Shown here one piece after another: positions 36,307 through 44,438 of a DNA stretch of 64,000 bases. The notes under the pieces are model-generated. The model searched no databases, was not told the DNA's origin, and saw only the letters and a program-made list of their open reading frames with translations. The stretch lies in the NCBI RefSeq assembly GCF_046591575.1, contig NZ_JBIQWA010000003.1, positions 1 to 64,000 on the forward strand, given 5' to 3'. The DNA is from Marivita sp046591575 (GTDB lineage: Bacteria > Pseudomonadota > Alphaproteobacteria > Rhodobacterales > Rhodobacteraceae). Both the position numbers and the translations under genes were made by a program. Every line of letters begins with the position of its first letter. Position 1 is the stretch's first letter.

Positions 36307-37158
36307 ATGCCAACGGTGTATCAACTGGCGCTGATGGCGGAAGATATCTACACGCGGGACGACTCCGGTATTTATGCCGCGTCTTTCCCAGATCCTGCGC
36401 CTGCCGATCTGCCCGACGCTGCCACGCTCAACCGACTGTCCTATACCAGCGACAATGGCTTTGCGGCGGCCGTGTACGAAACGCATGATGCGGCAACGAT
36501 CACCTATCGTGGCATTGATGCGTCGGCAGATCCGATACCGGTTGACGCAGCACCCGAAGATGTCCCGCCCCAATTCGCGCGGGCCATTGCCTTTGCCGAG
36601 GCCATGATCAAAGACCATCATCTGGTCCCGGACCGAACCTATCTGTGTGGTCATTCGCTGGGCGGTGCTTTGACGAAATACGTCGCCCATCATCTTGCCG
36701 GGCAGAATTGGCTTGCGGCGGCGGCGGTGTCGTTCAATGGACCGGGTTTGAGTGTCTCGATGCTAGATCGGGCACTGGTGGCGGGGATGTCCCGTTTGAC
36801 CGATGACCTGCCGGTGGGTGTGGGCGTCCGTGCGGTGCATCGTTTGATGCAGCAGGCGGATGTGCCTTTGCGCGACCAGACCAAAGCCCATCTGATCAAC
36901 ATCAATCTTGACGGTGACATCGTCAGCAGGATCGGCGATGCGGCAGGTGTGACCTTTACGCTGACCGCGCCGGATTTTGTGTGTCCGGCGCAGTATAGCT
37001 ATGGCGGTCGTGCCAGATTGCCCATTCATCCCCAGGCCAGAATCGCGTTGCTGCGCGAAGTGTATCTGCACAGCATGCATACCCTGCGCCGGGTGTTGGC
37101 AGACGATCCCTTGGGGCGCGCACAGGCGCGTGACCTGTTGGACCACCAGACGTCCTGA
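36307..37158 (+). CDS. Lipase-like alpha/beta hydrolase
   Basis: 283 residues. The nucleophile elbow GHSLGG with Ser117 and ITYRGIDASAD upstream match class 3 (fungal-type) lipase-like proteins. The N-terminus MPTVYQLALMAEDIY has no signal peptide, so it is cytoplasmic or exported by another route. Asp and His of the triad are probably near NLDGDIVSR and the C-terminal YLHSMH. It follows coaD by 34 bp and may be co-transcribed. The substrate is unknown. Confidence 0.7.
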   Translation: MPTVYQLALMAEDIYTRDDSGIYAASFPDPAPADLPDAATLNRLSYTSDNGFAAAVYETHDAATITYRGIDASADPIPVDAAPEDVPPQFARAIAFAEAMIKDHHLVPDRTYLCGHSLGGALTKYVAHHLAGQNWLAAAAVSFNGPGLSVSMLDRALVAGMSRLTDDLPVGVGVRAVHRLMQQADVPLRDQTKAHLININLDGDIVSRIGDAAGVTFTLTAPDFVCPAQYSYGGRARLPIHPQARIALLREVYLHSMHTLRRVLADDPLGRAQARDLLDHQTS

Positions 37159-37167
37159 AACGACAAA

Positions 37168-37190
37168 AGCCGCGCAAGGACCGCGCGGCT
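37168..37190. terminator. Bidirectional terminator, lipase-like gene / DUF1127 gene
   Basis: AGCCGCGC (37168-37175) and GCGCGGCT (37183-37190) form a perfect 8-bp stem around AAGGACC. The minus-strand side continues with TTTT, suiting termination of the DUF1127 gene; it lies 10 bp past the plus-strand gene's stop. Confidence 0.75.
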
Positions 37191-37218
37191 GTGTCAGAGT
37201 GGCTTTGGGAATCGACGA

Positions 37219-37383
37219 TCAGCGGCCGTAAACAGCCTCATATGCGATTTTCTCGGCATCGCCGGGATAAATATCCAGATCAAGCGCCACATCCAACGGC
37301 ATAGAGCGGATTTCGCTGACAGTCTGATAATAGGCGGCCCGTTTTTGAAGACGGGTCCGCAGGGAAGACATAAATTGGGCCAT
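37219..37383 (-). CDS. Small DUF1127-like protein (54 residues)
   Basis: The protein starts MAQFMSSLRTRLQKRAAYYQ and ends KIAYEAVYGR. The arginine-rich helix followed by a TVSEIRSMPLDVALDLDI segment resembles the DUF1127 (YjiS-like) consensus of RxxRxTxREL...LxDLGI. AAGGAC lies six bases before the ATG, a terminator hairpin follows, and a TGTKAGCGCTAACA-type operator lies 43 bp upstream. DUF1127 proteins are short basic proteins, some of which bind RNA. It is encoded downstream of gap but with its own leader. Confidence 0.75.
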   Translation of the reverse strand: MAQFMSSLRTRLQKRAAYYQTVSEIRSMPLDVALDLDIYPGDAEKIAYEAVYGR

Positions 37384-37425
37384 GTACTAGTCCTTTCCGT
37401 GCTTTATGGTCCTGCGCTGCAGCGC

Positions 37426-37439
37426 TGTGAGCGCTAACA
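37426..37439. promoter_or_regulatory. CceR-type operator upstream of the DUF1127 gene
   Basis: TGTGAGCGCTAACA differs by one base from the perfect palindrome TGTTAGCGCTAACA. Related sites occur upstream of both gap genes in this window. Confidence 0.5.
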
Positions 37440-37531
37440 GCTACAAGAGACTAAATAGTCATGCTGCAGCGCAGCACAATGCACAGAAAGGAAAGGCCGC
37501 CTTGCATGTGCTGCAAGGCTGGATCAGGTGC

Positions 37532-38533
37532 CTAGATCAGCTTGCCCATGGCAACAGCCGTGTCCGCCATCCGGTTCGAAAAGCCCCATTCATTGTCATA
37601 CCACGTCAGGATGCGCACCATCCGCCCATCCATGACCTTGGTCTGGTCGGTGTGAAAGATCGACGAATGAGGATCATGGTTGAAATCGGACGACACCAGC
37701 TTTTTGTCGGTATATCCAAGAACGCCTTTCAGCGGACCATCCGCAGCCTGCCGAATGGCGTCGTTGATCTCTTCGACGCTGGTGTCGCGGGTGGCGGTGA
37801 ATGTCAGATCGACGGCCGACACGTTCGGGGTTGGCACACGGATCGCCACACCGTCGAGTTTACCATTCAGTTCCGGCAACACCAATCCCACCGCCTTGGC
37901 CGCGCCGGTCGACGTAGGGATCATGCTTAACGCCGCCGCGCGGGCGCGGTAGAGGTCGTTATGCATGGTGTCCAGCGTCGGCTGGTCGCCGGTGTAGGAA
38001 TGGATCGTGGTCATAAAGCCGCGGTCGATCCCGATCGCGTTGTTCAAAACATAGGCCACGGGGGCAAGGCAATTGGTGGTGCAGGACGCATTTGAGACAA
38101 CGATGTCGTCTTTGGTCAGGGCATCGTCATTCACGCCATATACAATTGTTTTATCGGCATTTTTACCCGGTGCGGAAATCAGGACACGGCTGGACCCATT
38201 GTCAAGATGCGCCTGACACGCCTCTTTGGAGTTAAAGACGCCGGTGCATTCCATCACCACATCCACATCCGACCACGGCAAATCCGCCGGGTTGCGCATG
38301 GCTGTGACCTTGATCGGGCCACGCCCCACATCAATGCTGTCCTCTGACGCACTCACTTCGACCGGGAAACGGCCATGGACGCTGTCATATTGCAGCAGAT
38401 GCGCATTGGTTTCCACCGGACCAAGATCATTAACCGCCACCACCTCAAGGTCGGTGCGGCCGGATTCAATGATGCTGCGCAAGACGTTTCGGCCAATGCG
38501 GCCAAAACCATTAATCGCAACTTTGATGGTCAT
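37532..38533 (-). CDS. gap: Glyceraldehyde-3-phosphate dehydrogenase, copy 1
   Basis: 333 residues. NGFGRIGRN at the N-terminus, catalytic Cys151 in SNASCTTNCLAP, and WYDNEWGFSNRM at the end are all present. At the adenosine-binding turn it reads VNDLG (Asp36), the residue that usually favours NAD+. It oxidises glyceraldehyde 3-phosphate in glycolysis. ATG 38533 has AGGGA upstream. A palindromic operator lies 80 bp upstream, after the tiny membrane-protein gene. Confidence 0.95.
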   Translation of the reverse strand: MTIKVAINGFGRIGRNVLRSIIESGRTDLEVVAVNDLGPVETNAHLLQYDSVHGRFPVEVSASEDSIDVGRGPIKVTAMRNPADLPWSDVDVVMECTGVFNSKEACQAHLDNGSSRVLISAPGKNADKTIVYGVNDDALTKDDIVVSNASCTTNCLAPVAYVLNNAIGIDRGFMTTIHSYTGDQPTLDTMHNDLYRARAAALSMIPTSTGAAKAVGLVLPELNGKLDGVAIRVPTPNVSAVDLTFTATRDTSVEEINDAIRQAADGPLKGVLGYTDKKLVSSDFNHDPHSSIFHTDQTKVMDGRMVRILTWYDNEWGFSNRMADTAVAMGKLI

Positions 38534-38612
38534 GGGATGTCCCTCGCTCAGTCTGAATTGGCCCACGCATTAAACCGCGCCGGAATGACCTCCGGAGGAT
38601 AACACGCAGGTG

Positions 38613-38626
38613 TGTTACCGCTAACA
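38613..38626. promoter_or_regulatory. CceR-type operator upstream of gap copy 1
   Basis: TGTTACCGCTAACA has only one central mismatch to TGTTAGCGCTAACA. It lies between the 47-residue membrane-protein gene and gap copy 1, 80 bp before the gap start. Confidence 0.6.
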
Positions 38627-38668
38627 ATCAGAACAGCGCAGAGCTGTCAAGCAACCTGCGGATCGCGC

Positions 38669-38812
38669 TCAGCGCCAGAAGGCGATCCATTCGAGAAGGT
38701 CCAGAAATTTGACCGCGATAAATGTGATCCCGTCTCCGCCGGTCAAAACCGCGTCAAGAGTCAGACCTCCAACGATCAAAACCCCCAAGCCAATCGCGAT
38801 TGAATTGGTCAT
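38669..38812 (-). CDS. Small membrane protein (47 residues) between the two gap genes
   Basis: The protein begins MTNSIAIGLGVLIVGGLTLD and ends LLEWIAFWR. It has one hydrophobic span (~4-22), a GGDG turn and a second amphipathic helix rich in Phe, Leu and Trp. An AAGG lies upstream of the ATG. It has clean coding structure despite its size, and the end is close to the gap operator. I do not know a function. It would normally be missed by length cut-offs. Confidence 0.65.
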   Translation of the reverse strand: MTNSIAIGLGVLIVGGLTLDAVLTGGDGITFIAVKFLDLLEWIAFWR

Positions 38813-38861
38813 CGCCTGTTCGCCCTTCTGCTCTGCGCCGCACCATGCCAGAGAGGATGAG

Positions 38862-38911
38862 GCTTGTCACGCCAGCGGGATTGATTGCCATGAAAGCGCG
38901 GCGTGACAAGC
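38862..38911. repeat. Perfect 12-bp inverted repeat
   Basis: GCTTGTCACGCC (38862-38873) and GGCGTGACAAGC (38900-38911) are exact inverses separated by 26 bp. It lies 50 bp upstream of the 47-residue protein gene and directly abuts the terminator of gap copy 2. Confidence 0.7.
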
Positions 38912-38914
38912 AAA

Positions 38915-38941
38915 AACGCCCCGCGTTTTCAGCGAGGCGTT
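38915..38941 (-). terminator. Intrinsic terminator of gap copy 2
   Basis: On the minus strand AACGCCTCGC, loop TGAAAAC, then GCGGGGCGTT form a 10-bp stem (one G-T pair) followed by TTT. It starts 25 bp past the gap stop. Confidence 0.85.
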
Positions 38942-38965
38942 GCAAATGTACGGACGAGGTGCTGA

Positions 38966-39970
38966 TCAGTGCAGCAAACGCCCCATCGCGCCAGCAACAT
39001 CTGCCATGCGCGCCGAGAAACCCCATTCGTTGTCATACCACGCCAGAACGCGCACCAACCGCTTGCCGACAACCTTGGTCTGGTCCGGCGCAAAGATCGA
39101 GCTGTGCGTGGTGTGGTTGAAGTCAATCGACACCTTGGGTTCGGGGTCATAAGACAGGACCGTACCCATATGTGTTGCGGCGGCTTCGGCGACGACCTCA
39201 TTCACATTGTCTAGCGTCACATCCTTCTTGGCATAGAAGGTCAGGTCAACCGCCGACACATTCGGCGTGGGCACACGCACGGCCGAGCCGTCCAGCTTGC
39301 CTTTCAGGTTCGGCAGAACCTCACCCAGCGCCTTGGCGGCCCCGGTGGATGTCGGGATCATCGCCATCGCAGCGGCGCGCGCGCGATAAAGGTCAGCATG
39401 GCGGCGGTCGAGCGTCGGCTGATCGCCGGTGTAGGAGTGGATCGTGGTCATGATGCCCGACTCGATGCCAATCGCTTCGTCCAGCACTTTGGCCAGCGGT
39501 GCGAGACAGTTGGTGGTGCACGACCCGTTCGAGATCATCGTGTCGCCCGCCACCAGATCGCGGTGATTGACGCCGTAGACGACGGTTTTCTGAACATTCT
39601 TGGCAGGGGCGGAAATCAGAACCGATTTGGCCCCACGCTCCATGTGAACGCCCGCTTTTGCGCCATCGTTGAATTTGCCCGTGCATTCCAGAACCACGTC
39701 ACAGCCGGACCAATCCAGCTCTGCGGGGTTGTAGGTCGAAAAGACCTCCATCGGACCACGACCCAGATCCATCGTGGACCCGCTGATTTTGACATCCCCG
39801 GCAAACCGGCCATGGACGCTGTCATAGCGCAGCAGGTGAGCATTGGTTTCAATCGGGCCGGTCGCGTTGATCTTGACCACCTGAACGTCATTTCGGGAAC
39901 TCTCGGCGATATGCGCCAGCGTGCAGCGGCCAATGCGCCCGAACCCGTTTATCCCCAAAGTCACCGTCAT
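38966..39970 (-). CDS. gap: Glyceraldehyde-3-phosphate dehydrogenase, copy 2
   Basis: 334 residues. NGFGRIGRC, catalytic Cys151 in SNGSCTTNC and WYDNEWGFSARM are present, so it should be active. It differs from copy 1 at the cofactor turn: VVKINATGP has Ala where copy 1 has Asp36, and DRRHADL has two Arg where copy 1 has TM. Both changes would favour NADP+, as in gluconeogenic GapB-type enzymes; this is inference. AGGAG precedes the ATG. Two TGTTAGCG-type sites lie upstream. Confidence 0.94.
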   Translation of the reverse strand: MTVTLGINGFGRIGRCTLAHIAESSRNDVQVVKINATGPIETNAHLLRYDSVHGRFAGDVKISGSTMDLGRGPMEVFSTYNPAELDWSGCDVVLECTGKFNDGAKAGVHMERGAKSVLISAPAKNVQKTVVYGVNHRDLVAGDTMISNGSCTTNCLAPLAKVLDEAIGIESGIMTTIHSYTGDQPTLDRRHADLYRARAAAMAMIPTSTGAAKALGEVLPNLKGKLDGSAVRVPTPNVSAVDLTFYAKKDVTLDNVNEVVAEAAATHMGTVLSYDPEPKVSIDFNHTTHSSIFAPDQTKVVGKRLVRVLAWYDNEWGFSARMADVAGAMGRLLH

Positions 39971-40055
39971 GACACCATACTCCTGCAATCGCCGTTGCCT
40001 TGCGTATACGGGGCGCGGCATCTTTAAGGAAGGAAAAACATGTTTTCCGACAATA

Positions 40056-40099
40056 TGTTAGCGTTAAATGTGACGGGCTGTCCCGTGCTTGCGCTAACA
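40056..40099. promoter_or_regulatory. Two CceR-type operator-like sites between gap copy 2 and the DUF808 gene
   Basis: TGTTAGCGTTAAAT (40056-40069) and TGCTTGCGCTAACA (40086-40099) are imperfect versions of TGTTAGCGCTAACA spaced 30 bp apart, centre to centre (about three helical turns). They lie 86 bp or more upstream of gap copy 2. Confidence 0.5.
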
Positions 40100-40228
40100 T
40101 TTCCGCATTTCCAGGAAACCGTTTGCGGTAACGCCGCATTTGATTCAGCTTGGTCACGGAATCACAGGGCTGGCAGGTCACACCGCCGGACGGTACAGTT
40201 TTAACGAACGATACAGTGGAGAACCCAT

Positions 40229-41185
40229 ATGAGCGGCTTGTTGGCCTTGCTGGATGATGTCGCAGGCATTGCCAAAGTTGCAGCGGCGTCGGTCGACGAC
40301 ATCGGGGCCGCCGCCGCCAAGGCAGGCACCAAAACCGCCGGTGTTCTGATTGACGATGCCGCGGTGACGCCGAAATACCTGCAAGGGTTTGAACCGGCTC
40401 GCGAACTTCCGATCATCTGGCGGATTGCCCGTGGGTCCATCATCAACAAGCTGATCTTTCTGCTGCCTGCGGCCATGCTCATGTCAGCCTTTGCGCCGTG
40501 GCTTATCCCGCCCTTGCTGATCTTGGGCGGAAGTTACCTGTGTTTCGAAGGGGCCGAGAAGATTGTTCATGTGCTTAGGCCACATGACGCCCAGTCTGGC
40601 GGGCCGGATGGCAGTCACGATGTGCAAGATCCCACCCATCTTGAAGAGGAAAAGATCAAGGGCGCGATCAAGACCGACTTTATCCTGTCCGCCGAGATCA
40701 TGACCATCGCCTTGTCCGTGATTGAAAGCCCGAATGTCTGGATGCAGGGCGCGACACTGGCGCTGGTGGGGCTGATGGTGACGGCCGCTGTCTATGGCGC
40801 GGTGGCGGTGATTGTGAAAATGGACGATGTTGGGCTTTGGATGACCAAGGTGGGACGCACCGGGATCACACGGTCTTTGGGACGTGGGATCGTGAAATTC
40901 ATGCCGTGGCTTTTGAAAACGCTGACTGTGGTGGGCACGGCAGCAATGCTGTGGGTCGGTGGGTCGATCATTGTGCATTCGATCGCACAAATGGGCTGGC
41001 ACAGGCCCGAGGACACGATCCATGCGCTTGCCGTGTCGCTGGGTGGCGGCTCGGGGTTTCTTGAATGGGCCGTGACGGCGGCTGTTGATTTTGTCCTGGG
41101 CCTGATGTGGGGGCTTTTACTGGTCCCCGTTGGGGTGAAAATTGTTGGTCCGGTTTGGAATGCCGTGACACCCAAAGGCATTTAA
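40229..41185 (+). CDS. DUF808 family membrane protein (YedI-like)
   Basis: 318 residues. MSGLLALLDDVAGIAK and the AGVLIDDAAVTP segment mark the DUF808 family. Several hydrophobic stretches (about residues 72-105, 150-200, 230-255, 285-310) indicate an inner-membrane protein. GGAG precedes the ATG. No function has been established for the family to my knowledge. It faces gap copy 2 across a 258-bp divergent region holding the operator-like sites. Confidence 0.88.
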   Translation: MSGLLALLDDVAGIAKVAAASVDDIGAAAAKAGTKTAGVLIDDAAVTPKYLQGFEPARELPIIWRIARGSIINKLIFLLPAAMLMSAFAPWLIPPLLILGGSYLCFEGAEKIVHVLRPHDAQSGGPDGSHDVQDPTHLEEEKIKGAIKTDFILSAEIMTIALSVIESPNVWMQGATLALVGLMVTAAVYGAVAVIVKMDDVGLWMTKVGRTGITRSLGRGIVKFMPWLLKTLTVVGTAAMLWVGGSIIVHSIAQMGWHRPEDTIHALAVSLGGGSGFLEWAVTAAVDFVLGLMWGLLLVPVGVKIVGPVWNAVTPKGI

Positions 41186-41220
41186 CCCGGTGTTAACCCT
41201 CAGGCGGTCATGGTTTTGGC

Positions 41221-41535
41221 ATGACAGCCTCAATTCATCCCGATCCTGATCTCTGGATTCGCACCATCTTTTCGGCCCAAGAGGTCGGGCAGGGTGGGGT
41301 GATCCATCATAGCATTCACGATGTTGACCACTATGCCGGGCGCGACCGGTTTTTGGCAGCGGTGCGAAAACGCGGTTTCACACTGGTTGAAAACAGCGAC
41401 CATTACGTGATTTTCTGCAATCGCAACCCGGTGCGTCTGGTGACGCCGCATGCCACGCAAAGCTTGTCGGCACGGGCCTTTCCGGTTTTTCGTCGGTCAT
41501 CAATCGCAAATGAAAACGCGACAACCCCGCCTTAG
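41221..41535 (+). CDS. Conserved-looking hypothetical protein (104 residues)
   Basis: The segment AQEVGQGGVIHHSIHDVDHYAGRDRFLAAVRKRGFTLVENSDHYVIFCN has the look of a compact alpha/beta domain, with a Gly-Gly-Val turn and a strand-rich end. The C-terminal ~30 residues look unstructured. There is no signal or membrane span. It follows the DUF808 gene by 35 bp. I recognise the pattern only loosely from roseobacter genomes and cannot name a function. Confidence 0.6.
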   Translation: MTASIHPDPDLWIRTIFSAQEVGQGGVIHHSIHDVDHYAGRDRFLAAVRKRGFTLVENSDHYVIFCNRNPVRLVTPHATQSLSARAFPVFRRSSIANENATTPP

Positions 41536-41554
41536 CGCTAGACGTCCTGGTAAC

Positions 41555-41582
41555 ATCGGTCCGACAGATCTGCCGGACCGAT
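41555..41582. terminator. Hairpin between convergent genes (hypothetical and tkt)
   Basis: ATCGGTCCG (41555-41563) and CGGACCGAT (41574-41582) form a perfect 9-bp stem with a 10-base loop midway between the two converging stop codons. There is no T-run on either strand, so strength is uncertain. Confidence 0.55.
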
Positions 41583-41597
41583 AAGGCGTGTCCCCGC

Positions 41598-43664
41598 TCA
41601 GGTGCGTGGATCGGCCTGCCAGCGGCCTTCGACCAGATCGCGCACTTTCTGCGCCACCGCTTCGGCAGTGATGCCGAATTCCTGGTAAAGCCGGTCCGCC
41701 GGGGCAGAGGCTCCGAACCCGTGCATGCCCACAAAACCGGATTTCTCGCGCTTGCCGCGTTCGCCGAACAGCCACCGGTCCCAGCCAAAGCGGATGCCCG
41801 CCTCGACCGCGACACGCACCGGACCGCCGGGCAGAACCCGTTTGCGGTATTTTTCATCTTGTTCTTCAAACAGCTCCCAACAGGGCATGGACACAACCCG
41901 CGTGCCAATGTCCTCGGCTTGCAGAATGTCCCGGGCAGCCAATGCAATCTCGACTTCTGATCCGGTTGCCATCAAGATCGCCTGACGTTTGCCCTCGGCA
42001 TCGGCCAGCACATAGGCCCCTTGGGCCACCATGTTCTTGGTCTTGTGTTCGGTCCGCACGGTCGGCAGGCCCTGACGGGTCAAGGACAGCACCGATGGCG
42101 TGCTTGTCTGTGTCAGCGCGATTTCCCAGGCCTCGGCAGTTTCCACCGTGTCGGCGGGGCGGAACACCAATGTGTTGGGCGTCGCGCGGCTGATTGCCAG
42201 ATGTTCAATCGGCTGATGCGTCGGCCCGTCTTCGCCCAGCCCAATGCTGTCATGTGTCATCACATAGACCGTCGGCACCTGCATCAGCGCAGACAGGCGC
42301 ATCGCGGGGCGGGCGTAATCGGTGAAACACATGAACGTGCCGCCATAGGGGCGGATGCCGCCATGCAGCGCCATGCCGTTCATTGCCGAGGCCATGCCAT
42401 GTTCGCGGATGCCCCAATAAACATAGCGGCCTTTGCGGTCGTCGATGTCGAACACGCCCATGTCACCGGTCTTGGTGTTGTTCGATCCGGTCAGGTCTGC
42501 CGAACCACCGATGGTTTCCGGCAAGATCGGGTTCACAACCTCCAGCACCATTTCCGAGGATTTGCGTGTCGCCACCTTAGGCGCGGTTTCGGAAATCTGC
42601 TTTTTCAGGGCCTTGATGGTCGAGGAGAGTTTCTTGGGCGCCTCTCCTGTCATGGTGCGGGCAAACTCCGCCTGTTTGGAGCCGGACATCTTCTCAAGCC
42701 GGGCGTTCCAGGCGTCGCGTTCGGATGCGCCGCGCGCGCCAATCGCTTCCCATGCGGATTTTGTCTCGGCTGGCACTTCGAACGGGCCGGTGGTCCAGCC
42801 CCAGAGCGCCTTGGCGGCGGCGTTCTGATCGTTATCCGTCAACGCGCCATGCCCCTTGGACGTGTCCTGTGCCGCGTGGCCCAGGGCGATATGCGTCTTG
42901 CAGGCAATCATCGACGGGCGGTCGTCTTTTTTGGCAGCCGTGATTGCGGCGTCGATGGCGGCCGGGTCATGGCCGTCGATTTCCTGCACATGCCACCCGG
43001 CTGCGGTAAAACGTGCGACCTGATCGGTGCGGTCGGACAGATCGACTGTGCCGTCGATGGTGATGTTGTTGTTGTCCCAGAACACAATCAGGCGTGACAA
43101 TTGCTGACGTCCGGCGATGCCAATGGCCTCGTGACTGACGCCTTCCATCAAACAGCCGTCACCAGCGATGACATAGGTGTGGTGATCGACCAGCTTGGGT
43201 CCGAACCGGGCGCGCAGGGCCTCTTCGGCCATCGCAAAGCCAACCGAATTGGCAAGGCCCTGACCCAGCGGACCGGTTGTGGTCTCGATGGCTTGGGCAA
43301 GAAAGTTCTCGGGGTGACCCGCGGTCTTTGCGCCCCACTGGCGGAAATTCTTGATCTCGTCGAGCGTGATCTCCGGATCGCCACACAGGTAGAGCAGCGC
43401 ATAGAGCAGCATCGAGCCGTGGCCAGCGGACAGGATAAACCGGTCACGGTCGTGCCAATCGGGGTGGGCCGCGTCGAATTTCAGGTGTTTTTCATAAAGC
43501 ACGGTGGCAACATCTGCCATGCCGATGGGCATCCCGGAATGACCGGAATTTGCGGCTGCCACGGCATCAAGCGTCAAGGCCCGAATGGCTGCGGCTTTGC
43601 TCCAATGGTCAGGGTTCTGGGCTTTCAGGGTCTCGATATCCACGGGCCGTGTCGTCCTTGTCAT
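41598..43664 (-). CDS. tkt: Transketolase
   Basis: 688 residues. The N-terminal thiamine diphosphate domain has GHSGMPIGMADV, GHGSMLLYALLYLCG and the GDGCLMEG...WDNNNITIDG metal-binding motif; the middle domain has STFMCFTDYARPAMRLSAL-like sequence and HDSIGLGEDGPTHQPIEHL. It links glycolysis and the pentose phosphate pathway. ATG 43664 lacks a strong ribosome site but gives the standard N-terminus. A TGTTAACG half-site lies at 43680-43687, suggesting the same regulator as the gap genes. Confidence 0.96.
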   Translation of the reverse strand: MTRTTRPVDIETLKAQNPDHWSKAAAIRALTLDAVAAANSGHSGMPIGMADVATVLYEKHLKFDAAHPDWHDRDRFILSAGHGSMLLYALLYLCGDPEITLDEIKNFRQWGAKTAGHPENFLAQAIETTTGPLGQGLANSVGFAMAEEALRARFGPKLVDHHTYVIAGDGCLMEGVSHEAIGIAGRQQLSRLIVFWDNNNITIDGTVDLSDRTDQVARFTAAGWHVQEIDGHDPAAIDAAITAAKKDDRPSMIACKTHIALGHAAQDTSKGHGALTDNDQNAAAKALWGWTTGPFEVPAETKSAWEAIGARGASERDAWNARLEKMSGSKQAEFARTMTGEAPKKLSSTIKALKKQISETAPKVATRKSSEMVLEVVNPILPETIGGSADLTGSNNTKTGDMGVFDIDDRKGRYVYWGIREHGMASAMNGMALHGGIRPYGGTFMCFTDYARPAMRLSALMQVPTVYVMTHDSIGLGEDGPTHQPIEHLAISRATPNTLVFRPADTVETAEAWEIALTQTSTPSVLSLTRQGLPTVRTEHKTKNMVAQGAYVLADAEGKRQAILMATGSEVEIALAARDILQAEDIGTRVVSMPCWELFEEQDEKYRKRVLPGGPVRVAVEAGIRFGWDRWLFGERGKREKSGFVGMHGFGASAPADRLYQEFGITAEAVAQKVRDLVEGRWQADPRT

Positions 43665-43880
43665 TAAGATGATGGGGTCTGTTAACGCGCTCCATATCAG
43701 TGTTGCGCCAGAGTTCAAGCGGCACACCATTGCCGGTTGCGTATAGGGGGGCGCATTTTTGGTCGCGGATTGTTAAACTTTCACATTAAGAGGACGGAGC
43801 GATTCGTTTCGAGAGCACGGAAAAATGCGCCGCACCCTGCATTAGGTCGGCCAGGCGAACAACAAACAGGGATCAGGCAA

Positions 43881-44438
43881 ATGACCCAGATCGACGAGCT
43901 TCAACACCGCATCACAGCGGCCCTTGACCGGGTGGCGCAGGGCGTCGCCCAAATCGAGGCGCGCGTTGCTGACGTGCCCGAGACCCCACCCGAGCCACAG
44001 GTGGACCCCGAGGAAATAACCCGTCTCAAAGAGGCGTTGGAGGATGAAAAGCTGGCAAATGCGCAATTGGAAGAGCGCGTGCGCAAGCTACACGAGACCC
44101 ATCAGCGCGAGCTGGAAGAGGCCCGCGCCGCGTCGGTTCCGGCCCCTGCGCCGGCCCCGGAACCCGCGCCAGAGGTGCCAAGTGTTGATGTCGCGGCGCT
44201 TGATCTTGATATGCAGCGCTTGCAGCAATCCAACGAAATGTTGCGTCGCACCAACGAAGAGCTGCGCCGCGCCCTGGCCGAAAACGTCGGAGAGCCGCAT
44301 CTGATCAACAAGGCCATGCTGGCCGAGCTGGAAGGGCTCCGCGCCGCGCGGGCTGTGGAAACGGCCGAAACCAAAGCGGTTTTGGCATCACTGACACCGC
44401 TGCTGGAGGCTGCAGCCGAAACACAGGAGGCCACCTGA
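43881..44438 (+). CDS. Coiled-coil protein encoded directly before zapA
   Basis: 185 residues. A helical N-terminus (IDELQHRITAALDRVAQGVAQIEARV), a long heptad-rich stretch (ITRLKEALEDEKLANAQLEERVRKL), a Pro/Ala linker (~85-100) and a second coiled coil (~105-175) make up the whole protein. It has no catalytic motif. Its stop overlaps the zapA ATG by one base, so the two proteins are made together. A role as a ZapA partner in the divisome (ZapB-like in function, not in sequence) is an inference. Confidence 0.75.
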   Translation: MTQIDELQHRITAALDRVAQGVAQIEARVADVPETPPEPQVDPEEITRLKEALEDEKLANAQLEERVRKLHETHQRELEEARAASVPAPAPAPEPAPEVPSVDVAALDLDMQRLQQSNEMLRRTNEELRRALAENVGEPHLINKAMLAELEGLRAARAVETAETKAVLASLTPLLEAAAETQEAT

